Below, piece by piece: positions 1 through 7,443 of a stretch of 12,500 bases of DNA; position 1 is the stretch's first letter; every line of letters starts with the position of its first letter. Origin of the DNA: Botryococcus braunii. Taxonomy: Eukaryota > Chlorophyta > Trebouxiophyceae. The notes under the pieces were generated by a model that saw nothing but the letters and a program-made list of their open reading frames with translations, searched no databases and was not told where the DNA came from. The position numbers were made by a program, and so were the translations under genes. The DNA lies in contig KV908412.1 in assembly GCA_002005505.1 (NCBI GenBank), positions 160,001-172,500 on the forward strand, written 5' to 3'.

Positions 1-27
1 ACATCCATCCCGACTCAGTGTTATTGG

Positions 28-90
28 CACATCACATGGCACATGACACATGGCAGATGACACATGACACACGACACATGGCACATGACC
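28..90. repeat. Degenerate CACATG-type tandem repeat
   Basis: A low-complexity stretch made of imperfect repeats of units such as cacatggca and cacatgaca, with a period of about 9-10 bases. It is imperfect enough to be an old satellite-like expansion. No gene is visible around it in the first 430 bases; the reading frames here are short and show no recognisable protein similarity. Confidence 0.6.
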
Positions 91-433
91 TGGACAACAG
101 AGTTAATATCTGATGTGTATTATAAAGGGAATTGCAGGCAGCCATCTGGTCCCACATGGGCCTCAAACATGCCACAAGGGTTACTTTCAGACAGAGGTTC
201 GGCATTCCAGGAGGATTGAGCACCCTCCTGGAAGGCCATAGCTTGGCTTAAGGTTGGGAAGGGGGGGAGGTGGTTGTGTGGTTGGATGGTTTTCCTTCAC
301 ATGTGTCAGCCAGATAATCTTTTGGCATTGAAGGAAAATGAATATGCCCAGTGCTTTGTAGGACTGGCGTCCCTAATGGGGATTCCACACACCCGGTGTA
401 TTGCCACAAACACATCCAGACGCCGTCAATTAT

Positions 434-612
434 ATTCAGTGATGAGCTTACTTCCTTGTCCTGAACTCATGCATGAAAGAAAGCCCGTCACTGAATAGAA
501 TGACGACATCTAGGTGCAAGTAAGCTCGCACCCAAGATGTCTTCAATACATTCAGTGATGGGCTTACTTTCATGCATGAGCTCCGGACAAGGAAGAAAGC
601 CCATCACAAAAT
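434..612. repeat. Nested inverted repeat (MITE-like foldback)
   Basis: Two arms of about 63 bases (434-496 and 550-612) are inverted copies of each other with few mismatches. Each arm also folds on itself: it opens with attcagtga and ends with a near-complement, around a centre holding tcatgcatga. The spacer holds a smaller inverted pair, gacatctaggtgc against gcacccaagatgtc. There is no coding capacity of note. I saw no clear target-site duplication, so the assignment to a miniature inverted-repeat transposable element is an inference from structure. The 330 bases that follow show no gene I can support. Confidence 0.65.
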
Positions 613-943
613 AACGTGACGACATCTGGATGCTTGATCTTTTTATTAATAATCTATTGCCATGGGACTCAGAGCAGTAGCTCATCCTGGTAACTTACTG
701 ACCAGCAACCTCAATAGCGTACTGAAAGATGTGCTGCGTGAACCCTGGCTTGAGCCCGGGTCACATGTCTGTGTAGCGGCATGCCTTCCTTCATGTTTCA
801 TCCCAAGTCCTGGTAACATAAATCACAGGTTTGAGATCTGCTATTCAAAAGAACAGATTCGCAAGGCCGAATACGGATTACCCCCCTCTTTGACTTCAAC
901 CTCCTAAGGCAAATATGGCTTTCTTTCCCTTGGACTTCAAGTT

Positions 944-1369
944 TCAAGTGCTTCCCCAGTGGAACTCTGAACATTGTGTGGAAAGTGGAACAGCTGCAAG
1001 AAGAAGTCCAGACCTGGCTTCATCGGTGGGTTCTTTTGGTAGTAAGGATTCGCAGGGCTGGCACAAGCCATCAGGGTTCTCTGCAGAGGGCAGGTTGTAG
1101 CAAAGGCTTGGCTCGCAGCAGTGCACTTGGGGACTGCTGGTACTACCAGCATCCAGTTCCTGCTGTAGCAGGGGACAATCGATGTAGCAGCCCTTTTTTG
1201 GCCCAAGGAATCTGCCCTGTCCAACCGTCTCGCAGAATGCCAGCAAGGATTCCTTTTCCGCAGAATAGGGTGTCGGGGCCGTCACCAGAGACTGTCCATC
1301 GGCCTCCGGAGCACAAATGAGTATCCATATCAGGAGTGAAGTGACGACTAGGAAACTTCGTGGACCCAT
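944..1369 (-). CDS. Putative small secreted cysteine-rich protein
   Basis: I do not recognise this as a named gene. The 141-residue frame starts at an ATG; a GTG lies just upstream but is not needed. The first 25 or so residues look like a good signal peptide: basic start, hydrophobic core FLVVTSLLIWILICA, then APEADGQ as a plausible cleavage zone. The mature part has nine cysteines, at about 46, 61, 65, 84, 85, 90, 103, 106 and 133. The pattern GC-x3-C followed about 18 residues later by CC-x4-C-x-N resembles the second half of Ly6/uPAR-type domains, but the expected N-terminal cysteine pair is missing. The sequence ctgcag directly precedes the start, so this could also be an internal or first coding exon. 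The C-terminal part after residue 110 may run into intron. The protein would be exported or cell-surface. It could be a chance frame, since no homologue was checked. Confidence 0.4.
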   Translation of the reverse strand: MGPRSFLVVTSLLIWILICAPEADGQSLVTAPTPYSAEKESLLAFCETVGQGRFLGPKKGCYIDCPLLQQELDAGSTSSPQVHCCEPSLCYNLPSAENPDGLCQPCESLLPKEPTDEARSGLLLAAVPLSTQCSEFHWGST

Positions 1370-2037
1370 CACCTGCAGCAGAATATGCCGATTCAGATAT
1401 CGTAGGAGAGAGAAGACTCCAAGGTCCCTCGATTAAGCATTTGTTGAACGGGCGTGCAGAAAGCTTTCTCCTATACAAATTTCTGTGGGACCGCAAAACT
1501 ACCATGTTGCTTAATCTCGAACTGCGGAGAATCCTCAAAATTTGAGCCAGATCAGAGATCCCCATGGTTCACGAATTCACAATCAAAACTTCGGCAATAC
1601 GTCATGTATCCGAGCAAGCTTTTGTATATAGAGACGCGATTAACTTGAAGATTATGACTATCTTCTGCTGGCTCTGTCTGGTAAAATAAGACATGTGCAA
1701 TATTGAAGCAACACTCCCGATCGAACGGGTGAGAACGACACCAAAACAGGCGGACTTCCACACACAGACATTGCATGAAGAAATTTAATGTTCCTTGCAA
1801 TTCAGTCAGCTACTACCTCTCACTGCCGGGTCATCAAGCCGATGGAACTGTATCGTTCAGTCGTTGCGCATACCACGGTGAACGGGTTCTGAGGGGCTGA
1901 GGCATGTCAGCTGGGACCAAGAGCAACCTGGCGTGCGCATTGCGAATAATTGGTGTTGACTTTGATGGTTATTTTGATCCTTCCTCGCCCAGGAAGTATC
2001 TCTCCTGTCAGGGGCGAGGGGAGGCAGCTTTAGCGCC

Positions 2038-2149
2038 ATTTGAATTTTGGTCCCTTTCGGTACCTCGGGTCCGTTTTCTATGCGACTTCAGCGGGGCCAA
2101 GAATTCACCAGATCCGTTAAACGCCGTCGCTTCGTGTGACTGAGAAGCG
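2038..2149 (+). repeat. Dispersed repeat, copy 1
   Basis: This segment aligns with 4289-4407 over about 110 bases with small gaps. Shared blocks include atttgaattt, gcgacttcagcg and a final gcttcg. By eye, similarity is roughly 70%. Just upstream, 1983-2019 can fold through cctcgccc and ggggcgagg. Two copies in one window suggest a transposable or repeat family. Neither copy has coding capacity that I can recognise. The 660 bases before this repeat (1370-2037) show no gene. Confidence 0.55.
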
Positions 2150-2194
2150 TGAGACACAACAATTACGAGCCATCGCGTACAGACCTGACTAAAC

Positions 2195-2285
2195 CATGAC
2201 ACACCGTGGCGTGGTGTGACGTGACGTGGCATAACGTGGCATGGCATTACCTGGTGTGGCGTGACAAGTGGCGTGGAAGAAGCAG
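2195..2285. repeat. Degenerate GTGGC/GTGAC low-complexity repeat
   Basis: A run of imperfect repeats of cgtggc, cgtgac and catggc, about 6-10 bases each. It resembles the CACATG repeat at the start of the window in style but not in sequence. There is no coding signal. Confidence 0.45.
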
Positions 2286-2357
2286 ACATGTGCGTGGAAC
2301 AAAAGTGGGGGTGCTTAATAAGCACTGGTTATCCCAGGTATCGGGATAAACACTCTT

Positions 2358-2453
2358 AATTCTAAACACCACAAGTGTGCACGTGCCGCATGCCCGATTT
2401 CTGGTGTGCGGTTAGGATAAGCTTCACTCACAATTTTAAACACCACAAGTGTG
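2358..2453. repeat. 22-bp direct repeat, 74 bases apart
   Basis: The sequence aattYtaaacaccacaagtg plus a final tg occurs at 2358-2379 and 2432-2453 with a single C/T difference. Both copies are preceded by a ggataa block, so they look like two units of a 74-base tandem repeat, the first partial. The second unit contains the sequence gcggttaggataagcttcac, which also occurs in near-identical form on the minus strand at 9276-9300. Confidence 0.6.
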
Positions 2454-2463
2454 TAGCAAGCAA

Positions 2464-2718
2464 GTGCACTAAACATGTGCTCATAATGGATGGTTGTGGA
2501 ATGCACAGTTCCTTCCTTTCTTCCTTCTTTCCGTCCTTCCTTCCTTCCTTCCTTCCATACGTGTGTGGCACGCCAGGGCACTAAAGATGTACCCTGTAAT
2601 GGCTGGTTGTGGAATGTAAATATTTCCTTCCTTTCTTCATTCCATACGTGTGTGGCATGCTAGGGCACTAGAGATGTACCTGTTATGGCTGTTGTGGAAT
2701 TTAATATTTCCTTCCATC
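2464..2718. repeat. 85-87 bp tandem repeat with embedded TTCC microsatellite
   Basis: There are three units, beginning near 2464, 2577 and 2664, the last one partial. Each carries gcactaRagatgt-like sequence, then ggttgtggaat, then a TTCC-rich tract, then (in the first two) ccatacgtgtgtggca. The first unit is longer because its TTCC tract (2510-2556) is expanded. The following 700 bases (2720-3420) show no gene; a pyrimidine/G-rich patch lies at 2884-2930, and a short direct repeat, atagttggcaac, lies near 3080 and 3118. Confidence 0.75.
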
Positions 2719-3427
2719 TAGGGATTGCAAGCGCTTAGCATCGCCCTCACGGAACTTAAAAGGCGAAGCTCATCGGCCTTGCATTGAGGCCCCAAAGGAA
2801 TCCAAACCCAAGTGCCGGGAACGTTACCTGCAGGGATTGCCGCAGCATGATATCCTTAAAATGAGCGAGTTAAGAAGCGGCAGCCCTCCCCACCTCCCCC
2901 CTCCCCTCCCGGGGGCCGGGGGGCCCAGTCACACACCCTCCCTCCTGTAACGGAATGGCGAGGATTTCCGGACATTTGCGGGAGATGCCCTTGGCGCCAT
3001 ACCATACACTCGTGGGTGGCAGGTGGATAGCCATTCAAATGTGTGAAGCACTCCTGGGTGAGGTGATCGCTTGCGCCATGCATAGTTGGCAACCTGTCAA
3101 CCGTCGTGTAGTTGTCAATAGTTGGCAACGTGAAGACGCCAAGGTCCGTTGATCAAGGCGTCACCGGCAACTATACGGGTGTGTAATGAGTCGTGGGAGA
3201 GTCGATGGGAAGTGTACGTTACCTGGGACCCCCTTGGTTGGATACACGCTTATCGAGTAGAGATACACAAGAGGAGAACAACAGAGAAACGCTTGGGGTA
3301 CGTCGTGTGGTGGCTGTGGTTTGTAAAGGGTGCCTCGTCTCATAGTTGCGCGGACCTCGTGTGCCACTTGTTCTCCGCTCCCTTCCTGCCTAGCAACTCA
3401 TGAAATTCCGCTGTGCTACTACACCCC

Positions 3428-3428
<1 letters not shown>

Positions 3429-3458
<30 letters not shown>
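3429..3458. repeat. Poly-C (21) followed by poly-A (9)
   Basis: A pure run of 21 C directly joined to 9 A. It reads as G-rich on the minus strand, so a G-quadruplex is possible there. Such runs are prone to length error in sequencing. No gene is recognised between here and about 4200. Confidence 0.9.
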
Positions 3459-3570
3459 GGACAGTACCAACGTAGCCCCGAGCACGTCCCTTGGTAGGGG
3501 ATGTGGACAGATAAGAGACGCAGCTGCCTGAAGGACCCAGGGGAAGAGATTGGGGAGGGAACCCCCTGAT

Positions 3571-3592
3571 GGGGGGGGGGGGTGGAGGGGGG
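3571..3592. repeat. Poly-G tract
   Basis: Twelve consecutive G, then a short break (tgga) and another G run. On the plus strand this is a candidate G-quadruplex-forming sequence, 120 bases from the poly-C tract, which is G-rich on the opposite strand. Confidence 0.85.
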
Positions 3593-4288
3593 GACCCCTG
3601 GGTGTAAAAGATTTTCCTTTTTTCCTTCCTTCTTTCTTGAGACGTGACTTGCCAAGCTCAGCTGACTGCAGGCTGATTGCACTGACGGACGGATTGGACT
3701 TACTAAGGACGAGACGACCAATCAAAGCTTCGACCATATGTACAGTGCTGTTCTGACCCTTATGTACAATCCCTGACTGCTGATACGAAGTCCCAATTGG
3801 TCCAAGTACCAAATCCTTGCAAGGAACATACGGCGCCGAACGTCGCTAGACTTCCTGTGGAGCTTGCACGGTGGCCACCTTTATCAGCTGCTGATCAGGG
3901 TTCTGAGCAGGGTTATCCTGAACTTGGGGCATCCTTGACTGCCTCTTGGGCGTGTTGGGTGCGCCCAGCGTTGCGGGGCATTGGGCGAATGGCTGCATCC
4001 AACTGGACCTTGCAAGACCACTTACCAAGTACCTAAACTGAAGGGGACGTTCTAAGCAGGGAGTTCGCACAAAAATATGCGTTTTTTTGGAGGTATAGAT
4101 AAGTTGACATTACAGCTGTGTTTCAAGATAAGCTGTACGCACCATGAGTAGCATGTATGCATATGAGGTCTTGAGGTTGGATGCAAGGGCACGAAAATAG
4201 TATATCACGTAGTGGCCGTGCCTCTTTAGGATAGGCTTCACTCTTCTTTTTTATCAAAAAGCGAAGGAGCCTATCGCTGATCCGCTCT

Positions 4289-4407
4289 ATTTGAATTTCG
4301 GCCTCTTTAACGATATCCGGGGTCGGTTTTCGACGCGACTTCAGCGCGGCCGAGATTTCACGAATTACGTGAACACGGGGAGTCCGTGGCTTCGCGCGCC
4401 TTGAACG
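4289..4407 (+). repeat. Dispersed repeat, copy 2
   Basis: The partner of the repeat at 2038-2149, in the same orientation and about 2.25 kb away. It shares atttgaattt, a gcgacttcagcg block and a terminal gcttcg. This copy is a little longer and slightly GC-richer. It lies about 200 bases upstream of the retroelement tail at 4617, but nothing shows that the two belong together. Confidence 0.5.
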
Positions 4408-4477
4408 AACACCGGAAGGAGGCGTAGGCGGACTGCCTGAAACTGATTAAGCCGGAGTGGGAAGTGTAGGAGCTTAG

Positions 4478-4512
4478 GCCTTATTACTGATTAAGCCTTA
4501 TTACTAATAAGG
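4478..4512. repeat. Short direct repeat and near-palindrome
   Basis: The sequence gccttattact occurs twice, 17 bases apart, and the second copy runs into ccttattactaataagg, a near-palindrome. It sits just upstream of the retroelement-derived sequence and might mark an old insertion boundary, but this is uncertain. Confidence 0.4.
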
Positions 4513-4616
4513 TGATAGGTCTTTTCCGTCGGGCTTCAGGTTTTGCATCTCATCATGATACCACGCCCTCTGGGCTGGACAGATATATGGCTTTCTCTCT
4601 GTACAAGACTGATTTG

Positions 4617-4706
4617 TAGCTTGAAATATATGGGTTTGCAAACCCAATTGGGCGTTGAAACATTGGGTTGATCTTTTGAACCCCACTCTTGTGAAGAGAG
4701 AAAGCC
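4617..4706 (+). mobile_element. Detached 3' tail of a non-LTR-type retroelement
   Basis: This segment resembles 6569-6650, the sequence around and after the stop codon of the retroelement to its right. Both start with tagcttgaaa, then tgggtttg, then a ttgaaacattgggttgatct-like block and a purine-rich end. The upstream copy contains about ten extra bases (aacccaattg). Similarity may reach some way upstream into the end of the reading frame (from about 4528), but this is weak. It is most simply read as the 3' end of a second, 5'-truncated insertion of the same family, lying head-to-tail with the larger copy. Confidence 0.5.
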
Positions 4707-4781
4707 TTAGTGAGCGGCAATTGCGACATACGTCGGGTCGGTCTTCATTTGCGCGCTGCTATTTGCGCTCGCTGCTATATA

Positions 4782-4928
4782 GCGCTCACTGTCCAGCCGC
4801 TCCTCCTTGACATTCACCGAGCGTGTCCCGAAGTACATATATGTGCCGATATGTCCCAAAGCACATATATGTGCGCTCACTGTCCAGCCGCTCCTCCTTG
4901 ACATTCACCGAGAGTGTCCCGAAGTACA
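4782..4928 (+). repeat. 56-bp direct repeat around a 12-bp inverted repeat
   Basis: The segment 4782-4837 recurs at 4873-4928 with one difference (gcg against gag). The period is 91 bases. The spacer between the copies carries a perfect inverted pair, acatatatgtgc (4835-4846) and gcacatatatgt (4861-4872), with a 14-base loop. The duplication falls inside the RT coding region just before the Asp-Asp box, so it disrupts the protein. Confidence 0.9.
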
Positions 4929-5530
4929 CCAAGGATGATATCTGGATGCTGGCACGTTCGTTGGTCCCGTGCCCACAGCGCAGCAGGCAGTCCAATTGGT
5001 TGTTGACCGGCCCCCGGCATATGGCTTGAGCTTAACCCCCACAAGTGCTGTGTGTGGTCGCCGCTAAAGAACCCTCAGCCGGAACTCATTTGCATGGGTT
5101 CTCTCTGGGCTTCGTCTATGAAACTCGTGCTGATTTGATTGTGTTGGGGGCAGCAGTCACCGTGTCAGTCGAGTACACGGCTTCCATGGCCCAGGAGCAA
5201 GTCGATGCCGTGGCAGCCTCGCTCCAGCTTTTGTCGAATCTCCGACACCCCCAAGCACAGCTTCTCTTGCTTCGAAGTTGCCTTGGGACCTGCAAGGTGG
5301 TTTTCACAGCTCGGACCATGCCGCCAGCTGCAGCCGAGCAAGCTTTGGTGTCCTTCTATATGCTCCAAACCCATGTATTGGAGAGGACCTAGCCAGGTTC
5401 TCTCAAACACATTGTCACAGCTGGTGGCGGTGGTTTTGGCCCTTAGCAGCAAACCCTGGCGGGGTTGCCAATTGCCCAAGGGGGTCTGGGGATCAATAAG
5501 GCCACTTCGTTCTGCTCTGTGCCTATATAG
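4785..5530 (+). pseudogene. Reverse transcriptase core, frameshifted
   Basis: Recognisable RT pieces occur in order. PLLLDIHRACPEVHIC (from about 4797) resembles the segment before the active site. KDDIWMLARS (4931-4960) carries the Asp-Asp pair expected at the catalytic box, although the preceding residues are altered. WLELNPHKCCVW (5022-5057) fits the LxLNxxKCxxW motif. LLLLRSCLGTCKVVF (about 5258-5302) fits the post-catalytic region common in these elements. LPIAQGGLGINKA (5465-5503) matches the LPxxxGGLGI motif. Stops at 5390, 5447 and 5522 and several frame changes break it. The role of an intact copy would be copying element RNA into DNA at the target site. Confidence 0.7.
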
Positions 5531-5662
5531 GCACAGCAAGATATATCTTGCCTCCGTCACGTAGACATCCCCCCTTCAGGACCGCCTTCTCGGTACATCC
5601 ACTGCCCCACCTGTCCTCGCTGCCTTAGCTGCCAAGGCTGACTACTGCGAATTGTCCCCGAT

Positions 5663-5918
5663 TTCGATGCGGCACTCTTTGATCATGAGGATCATCCGGA
5701 TTTTATTCGTAGCAAAGTGCAAGCTCGGCTGGACATGCCCAACCCCTTGTATCAGCGTGCATACCGGGAGGTTTAGATGACCCTGGTGGCTCGGATCAGG
5801 ACCGTGCTGTGCTTCAATCTCTCACACAGCAGGGAGCGTCTGACTGGTTGCTGGCTCTCCCAGTTCCCCATTTGCAGCAAACAATGCCCCCTGGGTCATT
5901 CCGCTGCCGCCTTCAATA
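5663..5918 (+). pseudogene. Linker region of the retroelement protein, frameshifted
   Basis: Frame 2 at 5663-5775 and frame 1 at 5803-5918 can be joined into the linker that usually sits between the RT thumb and the Cys/His knuckle. The second piece contains WLLALPVPHLQQTMPPGSF, then RCRLQY, matching the usual pattern of a Trp-Leu near a Pro-rich turn followed by F-R-x-x-L. A stop lies at 5773, and the frame changes before 5803. Confidence 0.5.
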
Positions 5919-5950
5919 TAGTTTTTTAAGATTTTATTTTCTAAAAACTA
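5919..5950. repeat. 28-bp AT-rich insertion flanked by TA
   Basis: Between the retroelement's RCRLQY codons and its C-terminal reading frame lies a 28-base segment (5921-5948). It starts gttttt and ends aaaaac, with TA on both sides (5919-5920 and 5949-5950). Its base composition is unlike the GC-rich surroundings. It interrupts protein similarity that otherwise continues on either side, so it looks inserted. TA flanks and inverted ends are the form left by Tc1/mariner-like elements or their shortest non-autonomous relatives. A simple hairpin slippage event is an alternative. Confidence 0.55.
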
Positions 5951-5954
5951 GGCC

Positions 5955-6599
5955 TTGATCCCCATCTTCCAGCATGGCGCCCAATGCCCGTGTTGCTTGA
6001 AGGAGTGGGATGTCAGGGGCTACCTAGCTGTCCACTGCACCTCAGGGGGAGATGTGGCAGTTGTCGGCCGGCATTACTCAATTTGTAACTGCCTCGACGC
6101 TGTCCTTACCTCTGCTCGTCAGCGGGTCACCCGGGAACCAGCCTTTCCCACCCCTGTCCCTGGCCAAGTGCGCCGTCGCACAGACCTCCGCCTCCACGCG
6201 TGGGAGGAGGAGCGTGACCTCTATATCGACATCGTTGGCTCGTCACCACTCACCGTTGCCAACTTGCAGCACTTCGTGCCGGGTGGGGCCGCCGGGTGCA
6301 GTGCCCAAGACAAGCATACCCGCTATGCTGTCTTGCTATCGCGTCAACAACCTCCTGTGGCCTTCCAAGCCTTTTCATTTGAATCATTGGGAGGGTTGCA
6401 TGCTGATGCGCTGGCCTTGTTGCAGAGGCTCCAGGGGCTTTTGAACCAAGCCATCATTGCTCAAGAAGATGTGGAGGGATGTATATTGTGTCATGCGTAC
6501 GCGTCGGGCCGGTTTCATTATTGCTGCCGCTGTGGGTCACCAGCTGGCCGCACGCCGAGTGTGACTCATAGCTTGAAACATTTGGGTTTGGGTCCTTGA
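5955..6599 (+). pseudogene. C-terminal zinc-knuckle and restriction-like endonuclease domain of the retroelement
   Basis: An open frame of about 214 codons, without a convincing ATG (the first codon is TTG directly after a TAG), so it is the C-terminal piece of a longer protein. Residues 11-14 give CPCC, followed by DVRGYLAVHC (19-28) and GRHYSI (38-43). This matches the Cys-Cys-His-Cys knuckle plus RH motif seen before the endonuclease of R2-type elements. The expected histidine in the DxxGDH-like segment is replaced by YL, so the knuckle may be damaged. RRRTDL (73-78) and then YIDIVGSSPL (90-99) fit the RPD...D pattern of a PD-(D/E)xK nuclease core, and KHTRYA (120-125) could supply the lysine. 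The end, SFESLGGL with a following LLQRL, is also typical of this protein family. Confidence 0.65.
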
Positions 6600-6911
6600 A
6601 CATTGGGCTGGTCTGTTTTACCACACTACTGTAAAAGAAGAAGCTACATCTGTCTAGCCACTAGGGCATTATGAGATGTCCACAACACACTCGCGAGCCT
6701 AAGCGAAACAATAACGGGCCACCCGGGGTGGCGAAACGAAGACTAGATGTACAACGGAGCAAACAATAGGAGAAGGGAGGGCAGGTGGCGTAGCCACAGA
6801 CGTGGCTGCGGCCCAGTCACCGCATCCTGCATTCGAGATGAATATTAACTTAAATGATTCAATCGCACGCAAGTTAGCGTCCCAGCTGGTGTGCCGAAGA
6901 GACTAGAGGGA

Positions 6912-7055
6912 CTAGAACAATTGAAGGTAGCGGTCCCGCACAGGCGCAAGAGCGGGACAGTGAAAAACAAAGTGGTGTTCATCACCCACAGCGGAACCAC
7001 ACATAATTATATACACACAAGCTCTGAAGACGCGGAAGCCGTTGCCGGCGCCGGC
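6912..7055 (-). pseudogene. C-terminal fragment of a LINE-type reverse transcriptase
   Basis: On the minus strand, the frame ending at 6912 contains CVYIIMCG, then [10 protein letters not shown], then VRDRYLQLF. This is the Cys-x-Cys ... EDExHFLxxCPxY...R motif found near the C terminus of many LINE-like ORF2 proteins. No reverse transcriptase motif is seen upstream (7060-7235), so this is an isolated remnant. It differs in family and orientation from the plus-strand element ending at 6650. The 260 bases between the two (6651-6911) hold no gene that I can recognise. Confidence 0.6.
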
Positions 7056-7235
7056 GACCCATATCAATGGGAAGGCCATGAACACCAAGACGAAACCTGA
7101 CAAAGAGCCGAACCTTGGTAACATCAGTTGTATCTTGCAAGAGATAGATAAAAGGGATGGGAGCGTTGAGCCTTAATAAGGCGCCCAACCCCGCCCCTAC
7201 CCCTCCCCAGATAAGTACAGAGCTTGGCATCTTTC

Positions 7236-7443
7236 TTAGCACTCATTAGGCAGGCCAATTCCCTCCCTGTGGCCTCTCTCTCGATCCATGTCTCCCCTCG
7301 CTTATAAGCTAATAGCCCCTACGCAGGGGCTAAATACCCCCTACGTAGCTGTAGTGGCTAATTAGCCCCTACGTAGGGGTTAAGCGAGGCGAGACACGGA
7401 GAGAGGCCGCTGAAAGGGAATTGGCCTGCCTAATGAATGCTAA
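7236..7443. mobile_element. Foldback / MITE-like element, about 208 bp
   Basis: The outer arms, 7236-7264 and 7415-7443, are inverted repeats of 29 bases with one mismatch (ttagcactcattaggcagg and on). The complementarity continues inward with gaps (ggcctctctc, tgtctc, cctcgctta) to near the centre. The core holds two copies of tagcccctacgYaggggYta, themselves palindromic. The sequence ggcatc flanks both sides (7226-7231 and 7447-7452) and could be a target-site duplication, though a few bases separate it from the arms. There is no coding capacity. The stretch 7444-8040 shows no gene I can support; it becomes AT-rich. Confidence 0.75.

Larger units (their letters stand above)
4710..6650 (+). 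mobile_element. Degenerate non-LTR-type retroelement (RT plus R2-like endonuclease end)
   Basis: A decayed element whose protein similarity runs in the normal order of a reverse transcriptase followed by a zinc-knuckle/endonuclease-like C terminus. The signal moves between frames: frame 3 at 4785-4855, frame 2 at 4925-4985, frame 3 at 5025-5090, frame 2 at 5110-5530 and 5663-5775, frame 1 at 5803-5918, frame 3 at 5955-6599. It contains in-frame stops, an internal 91-base duplication and a small AT-rich insertion, so it is not a functional gene. The 5' part of the element, with the N-terminal RT motifs, is absent. The order RT then Cys/His knuckle then PD-(D/E)xK-like segment fits the R2/NeSL/CRE-type early-branching elements, but the clade is not settled without alignment. 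Confidence 0.75.

Noticed and set aside
28..90. CRISPR-like or telomeric array
   Set aside because: The units are short, variable and have no unique spacers; they do not match a telomere repeat.
3846..4070. Minus-strand frame ending in a Gln/Pro-rich segment
   Set aside because: It could be an exon, but I see no supporting splice sites or similarity.
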